Counted from the stretch's first letter, positions 11,301 to 24,087 are shown. The stretch is 64,000 bases of DNA from Marinobacter sp. JH2 (GCF_004353225.1 NZ_CP037934.1:2418001-2482000); one strand, 5' to 3'. Numbers and translations are program-made. The notes: generated from the letters alone by a model not told the origin.

Positions 11301-12847
11301 TTGGTAACCTGCGCGAATTTTTGGCGGAAGTAATCCGCTACGTGCCGCACCTTGCTTGAAAGCACCGCCATCGGCGTGTCGTCACCCATAGAGCCAACGG
11401 CTTCCTGAGCACCCTCAGCCAGAGGGCGAAGCACCTGATCACGCTCCTCAAAGGAGACGTTAAACATCTTCTGCTGCACCAACAGCTCATCCGGCTCCAT
11501 CACCTTGAATTCCGGAGTCTCTTGGTAAAGTGTGGATTCCACACGCAGAGCGTTTTCTTTCAACCAACGCCGATACGGCTGTGCGCTTTTAAGTCGCTCG
11601 TCGATATCCGCTGTGTGCAGAACTTCGCCGGTTTCGGTATCAATGGCCAGCATTTGGCCCGGACCAACCCGGCCTTTAGCAACAACGTCCGACGGCGAGT
11701 AATCGTAAGTACCCACTTCCGACGCCAAAGTGATGAAATCATCCTTGGTGACCACCCAACGCGCCGGGCGCAAACCATTCCGATCCAACATACAAAGCGC
11801 GTAACGGCCGTCAGACATAACCAGGCCCGCAGGACCATCCCATGGCTCCATGTGCATGGAGTTGTACTCATAGAAAGCACGCAGATCCGAATCCATGGTA
11901 TCAACGTTCTGCCAGGCAGGCGGAATCATCATGCGTACGGCACGGAACAGATCAACACCACCGGCCAGCAGGATTTCCAACATATTATCCATGCTGGAGG
12001 AGTCTGAGCCAGTCAGGTTGACCAACGGCTGCAAGGTTTGCAGGTCGGGCAGATCTGGCGAACTGAATTTCGCCGCACGGGCTATCGCCCAGTTCCGGTT
12101 GCCATCAACGGTGTTGATTTCACCGTTGTGAGCAAGATAGCGGAACGGTTGGGCCAGTGGCCACTTGGGCATGGTGTTGGTAGAAAAACGCTGATGGAAT
12201 ACACAAATAGCGGTTTCCAGATCGGGGTCGCCCAAATCTTTGTAGAAGTTGGCCAAATCGGCCGGCATCATCAGGCCCTTGTAGGCCAAGGTACGATGCG
12301 AAAGGCTGCAGATGTAGAACTCGGAATCGTCAGCCATATCGCGTTCGGCATAACGACGACCAAGGAAGAGACTGATCGCAAACTCTTTCTCTGTTTTATC
12401 GCCGGGCTCAACAAACACCTGTTCGATGCGAGGCAAACAATCTTTTGCCATCGGGCCCAGACAGCTGTCATCAACGGGCACTTCGCGCCACCCCATGATG
12501 TCGAGCCCTTGCTCGGTCAGCCTTTGCTCAATCGCAGCGCGACCGGCCGCAGCTTTGCCACCTTCTTGAGCTAAAAAAACCTGGCCAACTGCAAATAAGT
12601 CGCCAGGTTTTTTTCCAAACGCTGCTTCAGCAGCTTTGACCAAGAAGGCCTTAGGGCTCTGCAACAGCAGACCACAACCATCACCGGTCTTCCCATCGGC
12701 AGCGATGCCTCCCCGGTGCGTCATGCAGGTGAGTGATTCGATAGCTGTTTCCAACAACTTATGGCTAACCTCGCCCTTCATGTGGGCTATCAGGCCAAAA
12801 CCGCAGTTGTCCCTGAATTCATCGGGATGATACAAGCCTGTCGTCAT
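8399..12847 (-). CDS. gltB: Glutamate synthase (NADPH) large subunit
   Basis: Alpha subunit of GOGAT. It releases ammonia from glutamine and channels it to 2-oxoglutarate, giving two glutamates. The product of 1482 aa has a short propeptide followed by the catalytic Cys at residue 15 ([11 protein letters not shown]), a class II amidotransferase domain, the central domain, the FMN/3Fe-4S synthase domain ([24 protein letters not shown] region) and the C-terminal beta-helix GXGXG domain ([17 protein letters not shown]). The frame is open 13 codons earlier; the ATG at 12845-12847 with GAGAGA upstream gives the normal 14-residue propeptide. A good sigma-70 promoter lies about 95 bp upstream. Confidence 0.96.
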   Translation of the reverse strand: MTTGLYHPDEFRDNCGFGLIAHMKGEVSHKLLETAIESLTCMTHRGGIAADGKTGDGCGLLLQSPKAFLVKAAEAAFGKKPGDLFAVGQVFLAQEGGKAAAGRAAIEQRLTEQGLDIMGWREVPVDDSCLGPMAKDCLPRIEQVFVEPGDKTEKEFAISLFLGRRYAERDMADDSEFYICSLSHRTLAYKGLMMPADLANFYKDLGDPDLETAICVFHQRFSTNTMPKWPLAQPFRYLAHNGEINTVDGNRNWAIARAAKFSSPDLPDLQTLQPLVNLTGSDSSSMDNMLEILLAGGVDLFRAVRMMIPPAWQNVDTMDSDLRAFYEYNSMHMEPWDGPAGLVMSDGRYALCMLDRNGLRPARWVVTKDDFITLASEVGTYDYSPSDVVAKGRVGPGQMLAIDTETGEVLHTADIDERLKSAQPYRRWLKENALRVESTLYQETPEFKVMEPDELLVQQKMFNVSFEERDQVLRPLAEGAQEAVGSMGDDTPMAVLSSKVRHVADYFRQKFAQVTNPPIDPLRETIVMSLETCLGAERNVFEETAEHADRIILTTPVLSPAKFLRLTNNQRPGFEVGRVALSYRPEEGLEQAIIRVCEESAAAVRDGKVLLILSDKELVEGELPVNALMATAAVHHHLSANGLRCDTNLIVESGWVRDPHHFAVLFGFGATAVYPYLAYQVMNDLIRTGELMMDPVEAKNNYRKGINKGLLKILSKMGISTIVSYRGAQLFEAIGLADNVVDLCFRGVPSRIQGADFGDFQQDQELLASVAWKPRKPLSPGGVLKYIHGQEYHAFNPDVVGKLQDAVISGDYGHYREYASLVNERPVATLRDLLVFKEGLQAIDIADVEPVENIFPRFDSAAMSLGALSPEAHEALAVAMNTLGGRSNSGEGGEDPARYGTNKRSKIKQVASGRFGVTAEYLRSADVMQIKVAQGAKPGEGGQLPGGKVNDLIARLRYSVPGVTLISPPPHHDIYSIEDLAQLIFDLKQVNPEALVSVKLVSEPGVGTIAAGVAKAYADLITVSGYDGGTAASPLTSIRYAGSPWELGLTETQQALRANDLRGKIRLQTDGGIKTGLDVVKAAILGAESFGFGTTPMVALGCKYLRICHLNNCATGVATQNDYLREEHFKGTVEMAMNFFRFVAEETREWMAKLGVRSMEELVGRVDLLERLPGNTERQKKLDLTRLLENDLIPADKPQTCQVERNLPFDQGKLAEQIVKDTAAALSEKSGGAWTYKVTNCDRSIGARLSGEIAARYGNKGMSDAPITLDLTGTAGQSFGVWNVGGLSMVLHGDANDYVGKGMTGGKLVVKPPRGSDFKTQETSIVGNTCLYGATGGKLFAAGTAGERFAVRNSGAHAVVEGAGDHCCEYMTGGLVTVLGETGYNFGAGMTGGFAYVLDMDNTFVDKYNHELVEIQRIAREDMEAYRNHLRGVIREHISETGSAWAEHLLEDFDDYINRFWLVKPKAANLRSLLASTRARPE

Positions 12848-12940
12848 AAGCGTTCTCTCACGTAAAAGTCGTTCCCGCCAACCCAACTCGCACCACCGTA
12901 GTGCACAAAATGAGCTGACACTTTAAAAAAGGGGGAAGGG

Positions 12941-12968
12941 ATTATACGTATGAAAAAAAAGCAGGCAA
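12941..12968 (-). promoter_or_regulatory. Sigma-70 promoter for gltBD
   Basis: On the minus strand, a consensus -10 TATAAT (12941-12946) is preceded by TTGCCT (12963-12968) at 16 bp spacing. It lies between the damX stop and the gltB start, and is oriented toward gltB, leaving a leader of roughly 90 nt. Confidence 0.65.
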
Positions 12969-12995
12969 GAACTTTTTAAATTTTCCGTCACGCCG

Positions 12996-13023
12996 GAGAA
13001 AAGCGTGCACCACATGGGTGCAC
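12996..13023 (-). terminator. Weak terminator after damX
   Basis: On the minus strand, GTGCACC pairs with GGTGCAC around a 5-nt loop (13005-13023), and GCTTTTCT follows. It lies 11 bp past the damX-like stop and just before the gltB promoter. The short T-run makes it a modest candidate. Confidence 0.5.
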
Positions 13024-13033
13024 ACCTAGGAAT

Positions 13034-14497
<1,464 letters not shown>

Positions 14498-14537
14498 ACC
14501 TCATCCCTGTATTATTGTTTTCTGGGTAGACAACCGG

Positions 14538-15626
14538 TTAGCGAATAAATGCTTTCAAGGTCGCAAGCAAGTTCTCAGGCTTGGAGCCTGCAGTAACCCA
14601 AGCATCGCCCAGTGCGCGCATGAGCACCAAGCGGATCTGGCCATCGACATTTTTTTTGTCCACAGCCATCAGGCTCATAAAGTCATCTTCTGTCATTCCT
14701 TCCGGCGCTTGGTCTGGCAAACCGGCACGCCGAATCAAGGCGTCAGCGCGGTTTCTGTCTGCCTCGCTAATATGCCCCTCGCGCACGGACAAATCTGCCG
14801 CCATCATCATACCAGTGCCAACCGCTTCCCCATGCAACCAGTTACCGTATCCGGCAAAAGTTTCAATGGCATGTCCGAAGGTGTGGCCGAGATTCAGGAT
14901 GGCTCGCAACCCGCCTTCTTTCTCGTCCAGCGAAACCACTTCAGCCTTGCAGTCACAAGAGCGGTAAATGGCCTCACCCAAGGCCACCGTTTCCAAGGCT
15001 CGCATCGCATCGATGTTATTTTCGAGCCAATCAAGAAACGCGGGCGTGCGAATCAAACCGTACTTGATCACTTCCGCCAGACCAGCTGACACTTCTCTGG
15101 TTGGCAGGGATCCAAGCGTATCGGTATCAATCAGAACGGCTTGCGGCTGATGGAACGCGCCCACCATATTTTTGCCTAAGGGATGATTAATGCCCGTTTT
15201 ACCACCGACTGATGAGTCCACCTGCGACAACAGCGTGGTTGGAATCTGAATGAACGGAACACCACGTTGGTAACTCGCTGCAGCAAAGCCTGCCATGTCT
15301 CCGACCACGCCACCGCCTAAAGCTGCGATGGTGGTGTGGCGGGTGTGACGATTTTCCAGCAAACCATCGAAGATGAGGTTCAGCGTCTGCCAGTTTTTAT
15401 GCGCTTCGCCATCTGGCAGCGTAACCACATCAATCTGCTTTCCCGGAAAACACGCTTTCGCTTTTTCCAGATACAGCGGTGCAACAGTGTCATTGGTGAC
15501 GATCATCACCTGGCCGCCGCTGACCCAGGGCGTGAGATCGTAAGAACCCAGTAACCCCGAACCAATAACGATGGGGTAACTGCGCTCGCCAAGCTCAACT
15601 TTGAGTTCTTTCAATACCTTGTACAT
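14538..15626 (-). CDS. aroB: 3-dehydroquinate synthase
   Basis: Second step of the shikimate pathway: converts DAHP to 3-dehydroquinate using catalytic NAD and a divalent metal. It has 362 aa, the usual length. The NAD site ([33 protein letters not shown]) and metal-ligand regions ([23 protein letters not shown]) are visible. The ATG has GGAAGG eight bases upstream. The start lies 32 bases inside aroK, so the genes overlap and are probably translationally coupled. It is followed by the damX-like gene. Confidence 0.96.
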   Translation of the reverse strand: MYKVLKELKVELGERSYPIVIGSGLLGSYDLTPWVSGGQVMIVTNDTVAPLYLEKAKACFPGKQIDVVTLPDGEAHKNWQTLNLIFDGLLENRHTRHTTIAALGGGVVGDMAGFAAASYQRGVPFIQIPTTLLSQVDSSVGGKTGINHPLGKNMVGAFHQPQAVLIDTDTLGSLPTREVSAGLAEVIKYGLIRTPAFLDWLENNIDAMRALETVALGEAIYRSCDCKAEVVSLDEKEGGLRAILNLGHTFGHAIETFAGYGNWLHGEAVGTGMMMAADLSVREGHISEADRNRADALIRRAGLPDQAPEGMTEDDFMSLMAVDKKNVDGQIRLVLMRALGDAWVTAGSKPENLLATLKAFIR

Positions 15627-16185
15627 GCTGACGACCTTCCTTCCGTCTTTGCCTTCTATGCCTTGGGGTTTTGGGACTGATTCTGTTCACCAATTGCCGA
15701 ACGACAAGCCGCGGGCTTTTTCGGTCGGTGTACATCACGATATCGGCTAACTGGGTATACAAAGGGTCCCTGATCGCAAATAGCTGTCGTAACACCCCTT
15801 CAGGATCATCGTTTTGCAGAAGGGGGCGGTTGCGATCTTTTCGGGTGCGCTCGACCTGCTGCTCGATCGAAGTTTTCAGGTAGACGACCACTGCGCTCTT
15901 ACGCAATAACGGATGATTTTCCTGGCGCATCACGGCACCACCGCCGGTTGCGAGCACCACGTCCTTTTCGGCGGTCATCTCGTCAAGCATGGCAGTTTCT
16001 CTTTGCCGAAAGCCTCCCTCGCCTTCGACATCAAAAATCCAAGGGATGTTTGCCCCACACCGCTCCTCGATAACCCGATCCGAATCCAAAAAACGATAAC
16101 CGAGTTCTTTGGCGAGCAAACGGCCGATAGTGCTTTTTCCGGCCCCCATGGGCCCAACCAGAACAACGCGTTTGGGCAAAGACAT
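15595..16185 (-). CDS. aroK: Shikimate kinase
   Basis: Phosphorylates shikimate to shikimate 3-phosphate. Walker A is GPMGAGKST near residue 11. The shikimate-binding residues sit in [11 protein letters not shown] and the GGGAVMR loop, and the lid in RKDRNRPLL. At 196 aa it is slightly longer than E. coli AroK (173) because of a basic C-terminal tail ([21 protein letters not shown]...) that overlaps the start of aroB. It lies 126 bp after pilQ, with an intrinsic terminator in the gap, so it likely has its own promoter as well as any read-through. Confidence 0.95.
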   Translation of the reverse strand: MSLPKRVVLVGPMGAGKSTIGRLLAKELGYRFLDSDRVIEERCGANIPWIFDVEGEGGFRQRETAMLDEMTAEKDVVLATGGGAVMRQENHPLLRKSAVVVYLKTSIEQQVERTRKDRNRPLLQNDDPEGVLRQLFAIRDPLYTQLADIVMYTDRKSPRLVVRQLVNRISPKTPRHRRQRRKEGRQHVQGIERTQS

Positions 16186-16266
16186 AACTTTCCGCTCAAC
16201 AATTTTTCAGGCGGATGAGAATAGCACAGGGCGCGCCAATCCATAACCTTGCCGAGCCACAGACAC

Positions 16267-16295
16267 AAAAAAGCCGCCGGTATCAGCGGCGGCTT
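16267..16295 (-). terminator. Intrinsic terminator after pilQ
   Basis: On the minus strand, AAAGCCGCCG pairs with CGGCGGCTTT around a 7-nt loop, and the stem runs into TTTTTTG. It ends the pilMNOPQ operon 17 bp after the pilQ stop. Confidence 0.88.
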
Positions 16296-16311
16296 TCAGA
16301 CTCTGGCCTTA

Positions 16312-18423
16312 TTACTGAATCAGATCGCTTTTGATGATCTTCGGAGTGATAAAGATCAACAGCTCACTGCGCTCATCGATGTGCTCCGTGCGCTTAAACA
16401 GCCGGCCCAGATATGGAATGTCACCCAGGAATGGTGTTTTGGTTGTTGTGGTTGCTACCTCTGACTGGAAGATACCACCAAGCACGACTGTTTCACCATT
16501 CGCAACCAGCACCTGCGTGGTCACTTCGTTGGTGTTGATTGACGGAATGCCCGCTGTCACCTCACCACGAGAGTCCTGGTTCACGATCAGATCCATAATG
16601 ATCTTATCATCCGGGGTAATCTGTGGCGTTACTTCCAATGAAAGCACAGCCTCCTTGAACGACACGGACGTAGCGCCGCTTGACGAAGCCTCTTGGTATG
16701 GAATTTCTTCACCGGACTTGATCGACGCGCTCTGGCGATCCGCAGTCACAACACGAGGTTGAGAAACCACTTCCGCACGGCCATCACTTTCCAGCGCTGA
16801 AAGCTCTAGATCTACCAGGAAGTCATCACTGCCCCAGCCGATAGCGAAAGACGATGCACCTTCACCACTCACACCCAGATCCACCCCCAGAGCGCCTGGG
16901 AAGGTAATCGAATTACTGCCGCCGCTTGCAGCATCACGAGCTTCACTGAGCGTTCCCAAAGAACCACCGACAGTTACAACATCGTTACCACTCACGTCGT
17001 AGGCGGCACCGCCCCAACGAACCCCCAAATCCTCGGCCACGTTGGTCTGGGCTCGAACAATACGAGCTTCAATGGACACCTGACGCACAGGGACATCCCA
17101 TGTGCTCACCAAGCGACGGATTTCTTCGAGTTTATCAGCGGTCTCACGCACTGTGATGGTGTTGGTGCGCTTGTCCGAGGATACGAAGCCACGCGAAGAA
17201 ATCAGCTCTGCGTCCGCCTGAATAAGGCTTACAATTTCATCGGCCTTCGCGTAGTTAACCTGAATAATATCGAGTCGAACCGGCGCCAACTCAGCAATCT
17301 GCTTATTAGTTTCCAGCTCAAGCTTCTCACGGGCTGCAATTTCTTCAGCTGGAGCGACTAACAATACGTTACCAATCTGACGCTTATCCAGACCCTTGGT
17401 CTTCAAAATCAGGTCCAGCGCTTGATCCCAAGGCACGTTCTGCAAGCGAAGTGTGATGCTGCCACCCACAGTGTCACTAGCGACCAGATTCAAGCCTGTG
17501 AAGTCAGCAATAAGCTGCAGTACCGAACGCACTTCGATATCCTGGAAGTTAAGAGACAACTTCTCGCCAGAATACGGGAACTTCTCTTCACGACGCGTTT
17601 CCGCTTCTTCCTGAGAGATTTCTTCGACGCTAACCGTGAACTCGCGGCCAGACTGGTAGGCGATGTAGTCGTAATCCCCTTCCGGACGAATCTCTACTAC
17701 CGCATTCCCATCTTCCATAAAGGTATCGATACGAGTAACGGGCGTTGCAAAGTCAGTCACATCCAATCGGCGGCGCAAATCGACCGGCACATCAAGATCT
17801 GGCATGGTCAGGCGAATACGCCCTCCCAGCTCTGTCAGGTTCACGGCGGACGAACTGCTGCCCAAATCGACAACCACACGTCCTTCGCCGGCTTTTCCTC
17901 TACGGAAATCGATGCCGGCCAGCGCATTTGCAGCTGCCGGTGCAGACACAGTTGTTTGTTGTGAGCTGGAGGTTGCTGACACTGACGACCCAGCGCCACC
18001 AATCGTCATCACCAGTGAATTGTTATTCCGTGTAGTCTCATGCGGAACCAAATCAATCAGGTTGAATATCAAGCGAGTGCGATCTTTGGTTTCCACCACG
18101 GTCACACTCTGAGCGTTGCCTGATCCCAGCGGGATACTGCGTTTATTAATTCCGCTCGTTGTATCTTTTAGATCAACAGTAATACGTGCCGGCCGCTCGA
18201 TGGTATAGCCCGTCGGCTCAGGTGGTGTACCGTCGAATTCCATGGTCACTTCCAAGCGTTCACCCGGCAGCGACGAAAACGTGACGTCTTGCAGCGTGAC
18301 CGCGCTGGCCAGGCTGCTCCATAACCCCACGGCAATAATACCTACGGAGACATTTAGTTTTTTGAACATCGCTAGCCTCGACCCTAAACCTGTTTGTTCT
18401 TGCATATTTCTTGTCGTCATCAT
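16312..18423 (-). CDS. pilQ: Type IV pilus secretin PilQ
   Basis: Outer-membrane secretin through which type IV pili emerge. The 703-residue product has AMIN-type domains in the first third (LQDVTFSSLPGERLEVTMEF; IDFRRGKAGEGRVVVDLG), a secretin/TonB short N domain (LNFQDIEVRSVLQLIADFTGLNLV), an N1 domain, and the secretin core ending in VANGETVVLGGIFQ and TPFLGDIPYLGRLFKR. A signal peptide (about 20-41) is preceded by 18 extra residues. The first ATG overlaps the pilP stop as ATGA and has AGGAG upstream. A second ATG at 18367-18369, with GAGG six bases upstream, would begin exactly at the signal peptide and may be the true start. It is the last gene of the pilM-Q operon. Confidence 0.95.
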   Translation of the reverse strand: MMTTRNMQEQTGLGSRLAMFKKLNVSVGIIAVGLWSSLASAVTLQDVTFSSLPGERLEVTMEFDGTPPEPTGYTIERPARITVDLKDTTSGINKRSIPLGSGNAQSVTVVETKDRTRLIFNLIDLVPHETTRNNNSLVMTIGGAGSSVSATSSSQQTTVSAPAAANALAGIDFRRGKAGEGRVVVDLGSSSSAVNLTELGGRIRLTMPDLDVPVDLRRRLDVTDFATPVTRIDTFMEDGNAVVEIRPEGDYDYIAYQSGREFTVSVEEISQEEAETRREEKFPYSGEKLSLNFQDIEVRSVLQLIADFTGLNLVASDTVGGSITLRLQNVPWDQALDLILKTKGLDKRQIGNVLLVAPAEEIAAREKLELETNKQIAELAPVRLDIIQVNYAKADEIVSLIQADAELISSRGFVSSDKRTNTITVRETADKLEEIRRLVSTWDVPVRQVSIEARIVRAQTNVAEDLGVRWGGAAYDVSGNDVVTVGGSLGTLSEARDAASGGSNSITFPGALGVDLGVSGEGASSFAIGWGSDDFLVDLELSALESDGRAEVVSQPRVVTADRQSASIKSGEEIPYQEASSSGATSVSFKEAVLSLEVTPQITPDDKIIMDLIVNQDSRGEVTAGIPSINTNEVTTQVLVANGETVVLGGIFQSEVATTTTKTPFLGDIPYLGRLFKRTEHIDERSELLIFITPKIIKSDLIQ

Positions 18424-18977
18424 CCTGCCGCTCCTGAGCCCTCATCCAAAGACAAGGAGCGGGGGCGTTCAACCCATCCACCCCGGCCATTCGGAACGAT
18501 TTCAATCAGTTCGATGCGAGTTTCACCGACCCCTACAATACGGCCATAGTTTTGCCCCATGTAGTTGCCAACCCGCACTCGATGTATGCCTGACGCGCCG
18601 TCCCGCACCAACGCAAAAAGAGTGCCGCCAGCACCTTCCAACGTGCCCACCATGCTCAGCGATTTCAGATCGAAATTCTCGAGCACCTCTCGCGGGCGAT
18701 CCAGGTCCGGCTCCACGTCGGTGATGGGTTTTTCATCCACCATGGTCAACTGAACATCGACGGGCGGCTCAAACGGAGCTCGGCGATCCGCCGCCGAGTA
18801 ACTAAAGGCCTCATAGGCCTTGAACTCTGGCAAGGGCTCTACGTGCCCCCGGGGTTTCGCCCGGGTATCCGCCATAAACTTGTCCAAATCCGAGAAGCCG
18901 TTGCCCTGGGAACAAGCCGTCAGTAACGACGCCAGACACACACCCAGCCAGGCTTTTCCTGCATGCTTCTTTGCCAT
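18420..18977 (-). CDS. pilP: Type IV pilus assembly lipoprotein PilP
   Basis: Inner-membrane lipoprotein that links the PilN/PilO pair to the secretin. It has 185 aa. The lipobox LLTAC puts the acylated Cys at about residue 22. The C-terminal beta domain contains the family pattern GTLEGAGGTLFALVRDGASGIHRVRVGNYMGQNYGRI. The stop overlaps the pilQ start; pilO ends 2 bp before its ATG. Confidence 0.94.
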   Translation of the reverse strand: MAKKHAGKAWLGVCLASLLTACSQGNGFSDLDKFMADTRAKPRGHVEPLPEFKAYEAFSYSAADRRAPFEPPVDVQLTMVDEKPITDVEPDLDRPREVLENFDLKSLSMVGTLEGAGGTLFALVRDGASGIHRVRVGNYMGQNYGRIVGVGETRIELIEIVPNGRGGWVERPRSLSLDEGSGAAG

Positions 18978-18979
18978 GC

Positions 18980-19591
18980 TTACTCTCCAGCCCGGTAACG
19001 GTAGGTACGGGCAACAACCTGCATATCCAGTTGCTCGCCATTTCCACCGATTGGTTTAATAGTCAAATCGTGCAGCGTAACAATACGCGGCAAACTGGCC
19101 ACGCTGCTGACGAACGAGGCCAGCTCATGATACGAACCTGAAACCCGCACGTTAATCGGAAGCTCTGAATAGAAATCTCTTTGGCGTTCTGGCTGCAGCT
19201 TCACTTCCTGCAGGCTCAGACCGCTGCCCAGCGCTGTGTTGGTAATATCCTCCAGCAAGCCCGGCACCTCGGTTTCACTCGGCAACTGACGTACGAGCGC
19301 ACCAAAGGTTTCCTCCATTTCAACCATCTGAGCTTTGAACACCTCCAGGTTGGCAACCCGGTAAGCTTTTTGCTCGTAGGTTTGCTTCAGCTCTTGCTCT
19401 TTTCGTTCAACTCGGTCGAGTTGGGCGTACTGATCCTTGATAAAAAACCAATACCCGCCACCCAAAATCAAGCCAAATACCAATAGAAATACAATCGCTT
19501 TAATCGGTGCCGGCCAAATGCCAGCATTGTTGACATCCAGATCGTTGATATCGAATTCATTAAGACTTTTCAGTGAGTCCGCGAGGCTCAT
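18980..19591 (-). CDS. pilO: Type IV pilus inner-membrane protein PilO
   Basis: Alignment-subcomplex protein that heterodimerises with PilN. It has 203 aa: a cytoplasmic N tail, one membrane helix (IKAIVFLLVFGLILGGGYWFF, about 30-50), a coiled-coil (YAQLDRVERKEQELKQTYEQKAYRVANLE), and a ferredoxin-like periplasmic domain (LQEVKLQPERQRDFYSELPINVRVSGSYHELASF). The ATG overlaps the pilN stop by one base. Confidence 0.94.
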   Translation of the reverse strand: MSLADSLKSLNEFDINDLDVNNAGIWPAPIKAIVFLLVFGLILGGGYWFFIKDQYAQLDRVERKEQELKQTYEQKAYRVANLEVFKAQMVEMEETFGALVRQLPSETEVPGLLEDITNTALGSGLSLQEVKLQPERQRDFYSELPINVRVSGSYHELASFVSSVASLPRIVTLHDLTIKPIGGNGEQLDMQVVARTYRYRAGE

Positions 19592-20153
19592 TATTTATCC
19601 TCCCCTTCGGGCTCTGGCGTTTTCTGCTGAACCGATAGATTGAACTGACTGTAGCCAGCACGACGATTGTCTGCAGCAGCAACGTTGGTCAGGTTCGGCC
19701 CGGTAAACCACTCGGATTCGTCGAACTGACGCATCAGGTTAGAAATCCGGCTATTGGACTCTGCCATGCCAACGATATCCAGGCGCTCACCCGTCTTTTT
19801 AAGGTCGGTGACGAACAACCCATCAGGAAGCGTGCGAACCAACTCGTCAAACACCCGAACAATGACCGGGCGTTTACCTTGCAAATCCTGAATGACCTGC
19901 ATCCGAGCGAGCAATTCATCACGCTGGCGCTTAAGGTTCTCAATTTCTTTGATTTGCTTATCCAGCTGCTTCGTAGCGGTCTCAATGTAGGCATTGCGTG
20001 ATTGTTGATACGCAATTCGATTGTCCGTATCAGTTTTCCACAAGAACACCAAACCCGCCGCAATAATAACGGCGCCTAACATCATCACCACAAACTGTTT
20101 CTGTTTCTCCGCGCGCAGCTCTTCGCGCCAGGGTCTGAGGTTAATTTTTGCCA

Positions 20154-20154
<1 letters not shown>
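19591..20154 (-). CDS. pilN: Type IV pilus inner-membrane protein PilN
   Basis: Partner of PilO and docking site for PilM. It has 187 aa and begins with the conserved short cytoplasmic motif INLRPWREELR that inserts into PilM. A membrane helix (FVVMMLGAVIIAAGLVFLW), a coiled-coil and a small periplasmic fold (FDELVRTLPDGLFVTDLKKTGERLDIVGMAESN) follow. One-base overlaps with pilM and pilO point to a single transcript. Confidence 0.95.
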
Positions 20155-21227
<1,073 letters not shown>

Positions 21228-21380
21228 CTATACCTGGTTGAATACACCCGGCGTTGGAGCCCCTCGGCTTCTTACCTGTTCGCGGCAGAAGGCTCGAGAT
21301 CGCTCTCTTAATTTTATGCAGTTTCCCTGCTTGTTATCTGTTTTATATGTAAGAGAATTTCTTATTCATTCCGTCTACAA

Positions 21381-21436
21381 TGCAATCTCTCAATTTTACG
21401 GGAGAGATTGCATCTTGGAAGGCCGCCAAACCTTCC
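21381..21436. promoter_or_regulatory. Two consecutive dyads in the pilM-ponA gap
   Basis: TGCAATCTCTC (21381-21391) pairs perfectly with GAGAGATTGCA (21402-21412), an 11-bp inverted repeat with a 10-bp spacer. It is followed at once by GGAAGG (21417-21422) with CCTTCC (21431-21436). They lie 50-110 bp upstream of the ponA start and about 165 bp from pilM. They could be operators or a leader structure for ponA. No T tract follows either. Confidence 0.6.
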
Positions 21437-21487
21437 TAAAGCAATTTCTCAAATAATAGACCTATATCTAACAGATGTCAGAAAAAA

Positions 21488-23998
21488 ATGTCTCATTTGA
21501 TGCGTACATCTCGTGTTTTTGCCTGGATCATTCTTACCGGCCTGAGTGTCGCCGTCATATTGTCTGCAAGCTTGTATCTGTATTTGCGACCTAGCCTGCC
21601 TCCCGTCGAACAACTTCTCGACGTCAAGCTGCAAACGCCTCTGCGGGTGTACAGTCATGACAACGAATTAATAGCAGAATTCGGCGAAAAGAGAAGGACA
21701 CCGGTCACAATCGAACAGATCCCTACACTTCAGTTACAAGCCTTTCTGGCCGCCGAAGATGCACGCTTTTACGATCACTTCGGCGTAGACATCAAAGGCC
21801 TGACAAGGGCTGCGATCGAACTGATATCCACCGGATCAATTCAATCCGGGGGCAGCACAATCACGATGCAGGTTGCAAAAAATTACTTTTTGTCACGGGA
21901 TCGGACATTCATTCGCAAGTTCAGCGAAATACTTTTGGCCATTCAAATTGAGCGCGAGCTGAGCAAGGAGAGAATTTTCGAACTGTACTTGAACAAAATT
22001 TATCTGGGCAACCGCGCTTACGGCATCTCGGCCGCTGCCCAGGTGTATTACGACAAACGCGTCAATGAACTCTCTCTCGCACAGATGGCTATGCTGGCCG
22101 GCTTGCCCAAGGCACCTTCCGCCTACAACCCCATCGCCGATCCAGAGCGCGCCCTTGTACGACGCAATTGGATACTGGGACGCATGGAAAGCCTTGGCTT
22201 CATTACTAGTGACGCTCGCGAGCTGGCCTCGGAAGCGCCAATAACAGCGAGCTACAACGCCCGGGACACCGATGTCGATGCCGACTACGTAGCAGAAATG
22301 GCGCGCTCCGAAATGGTTCGAAGATTTGGCGACACCGCCTATACCGATGGCTACAGCGTTACTCTGACCGTCGATGGCCAGAAGCAGCAAACCGCAACTG
22401 ACACACTAAGAGCCGGCTTGGAAAACTACGACCGCCGCCACGGCTTCCGGGGAGCCATCGCTCAAGTAGATATTAACGGCATGACACCCGCAGAGCTTTC
22501 AGGGGAGCTTGCCAACTACCCCAGCGTGGAGCGTTTACTGCCGGCCATTGTCACTTCGATTGACGACAAAAATGGCGAAGTGCAAACCCATACCCGCGCT
22601 CTTGGCGCCACCACAATGGCTTTCGACACCATGAAATGGGCGCGGAAATACCGCACCCAAAGCTTCACCGGTCCAGAACCCAAAAAACCATCTGATATCG
22701 TCAGTGTGGGCGATGTGATTTACGTAAAAGCGCTCGAACCGACCCAAAACGCCGAAGACATCACCGCCATCACACAGAACGTTGCTTTAGCGCAGGTACC
22801 CGATGTTGAAGGCGCCCTGATCTCCCTGAACGCAAAAACTGGCGCTATCGAGGCACTCAGCGGCGGCTATAGTTTTGGCCAAAGCAAATACAACCGTGCC
22901 ACCCAAGCAAAGCGCCAACCCGGCTCCACCTTTAAACCTTTCCTTTATTTAGCAGCACTGGAGAACGGCCGTACACCCGCCACCATTTATAACGATGCCC
23001 CCATCGTGCTTGATAACTCCGACCTTGAAGGCTCTTGGCGCCCGCAAAATGCTTCCGGGCAGTTCTACGGACCAACAACTCTGCGCAAAGGCCTGTACCG
23101 CTCGCGCAACCTGGTATCCATTCGATTGCTGCGCGACTTGGGCATTCGCACTACGCTTAGCTACCTTGAGCAGCTCAAAATCCCGACCGACAACATGCCA
23201 GAAAACTTGTCATTGTCTTTAGGAAGCGGCCTGCTCAGCCCCATGGAACTGGCTCGGGGCTTCGCCGTCATCGCCAATGGCGGTTATGACGTGCAGCCCT
23301 ACTTAATTGAAAGCATCCGCGAATCCAATGGCACCGTGATTTACGAAGCACCGAAAACCATTCGGTGCGACCGTGACTGCGATGCGCTTGAGGAGCAATA
23401 CAGCTCAACCAGTGAAAACACTGAAAACATCGAAACCGACGAATCCACGCCAGAAACGGTCGGGATTACCCTCCCAGCGTCTAGAAACTCTGAAGGCCCC
23501 CGAATCATGCGCAAGCTGGCCGATTCCCGTTCGGTTTATATCATGCATTCCATCATGCAAGACGTGATTCAACAGGGCACCGGTCGTCGCGCCAAAGCGT
23601 TGGGGCGAAACGATTTAGCCGGCAAAACCGGCACGACCAACGAGCAGAAAGATACTTGGTTTGCCGGATACAACCACAGCGTCGCGACAACGGTTTATGT
23701 CGGCTTTGATCAACCGGCACCCCTGGGGCGTGGAGAGTACGGCGCCAGCACCGCACTGCCCATCTGGGTTGATTACATGAAAATTGCGCTGGCAGACACA
23801 CCGTCATCTTTGATGCCTCGACCCAACGGCCTGGCGAACATCCGCATCAATCCGGAAACCGGCAGACGTGCGCATCCTGATGAGGAAGGCGTTTTCGAAC
23901 TCTTCAAAGAAGAGAACGCTCCCGCCCCACTAACGGCTGACGAGCTCGAGAACCCCTCGGGCGGGTCTTCGGAAAGTTTTTCCCGACAGATTTTCTAA
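21488..23998 (+). CDS. ponA: Penicillin-binding protein 1A
   Basis: Bifunctional class A PBP that polymerises and cross-links peptidoglycan. It has 836 aa. After a short cytoplasmic tail and one membrane helix (VFAWIILTGLSVAVILSASLYLYL) come the GT51 glycosyltransferase motifs (EDARFYDHFGVD, GGSTITMQVAKN, RKFSEILLA, ELYLNKIYLG), an inserted OB-like domain, and the transpeptidase with SxxK at Ser480 (PGSTFKPF), an SxN region (SRNLVSIRL) and KTGTT. I use the ATG at 21488; no clear ribosome site is visible, and an ATG four codons later is possible. Divergent linkage to pilM is conserved in Pseudomonas. Confidence 0.96.
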   Translation: MSHLMRTSRVFAWIILTGLSVAVILSASLYLYLRPSLPPVEQLLDVKLQTPLRVYSHDNELIAEFGEKRRTPVTIEQIPTLQLQAFLAAEDARFYDHFGVDIKGLTRAAIELISTGSIQSGGSTITMQVAKNYFLSRDRTFIRKFSEILLAIQIERELSKERIFELYLNKIYLGNRAYGISAAAQVYYDKRVNELSLAQMAMLAGLPKAPSAYNPIADPERALVRRNWILGRMESLGFITSDARELASEAPITASYNARDTDVDADYVAEMARSEMVRRFGDTAYTDGYSVTLTVDGQKQQTATDTLRAGLENYDRRHGFRGAIAQVDINGMTPAELSGELANYPSVERLLPAIVTSIDDKNGEVQTHTRALGATTMAFDTMKWARKYRTQSFTGPEPKKPSDIVSVGDVIYVKALEPTQNAEDITAITQNVALAQVPDVEGALISLNAKTGAIEALSGGYSFGQSKYNRATQAKRQPGSTFKPFLYLAALENGRTPATIYNDAPIVLDNSDLEGSWRPQNASGQFYGPTTLRKGLYRSRNLVSIRLLRDLGIRTTLSYLEQLKIPTDNMPENLSLSLGSGLLSPMELARGFAVIANGGYDVQPYLIESIRESNGTVIYEAPKTIRCDRDCDALEEQYSSTSENTENIETDESTPETVGITLPASRNSEGPRIMRKLADSRSVYIMHSIMQDVIQQGTGRRAKALGRNDLAGKTGTTNEQKDTWFAGYNHSVATTVYVGFDQPAPLGRGEYGASTALPIWVDYMKIALADTPSSLMPRPNGLANIRINPETGRRAHPDEEGVFELFKEENAPAPLTADELENPSGGSSESFSRQIF

Positions 23999-24026
23999 GC
24001 CGCGGAGCTCAGAAAAAACCAACAAC

Positions 24027-24061
24027 CAAAAAAAACCGGCGGGATCACCGCCGGTTTTTTT
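24027..24061. terminator. Bidirectional terminator between ponA and the malic enzyme gene
   Basis: AAAAACCGGCGG pairs with CCGCCGGTTTTTTT around a 5-nt loop. The A and T runs on both sides let it serve both convergent genes. Confidence 0.92.
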
Positions 24062-24087
24062 GTGCATGAAGCTGGACTACATCGGAG

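Noticed and set aside
21238..21456. 72-codon plus-strand frame in the pilM-ponA gap
   Set aside because: No ribosome-binding site, no recognisable domain, and it spans the two dyads, so it is more likely regulatory DNA.
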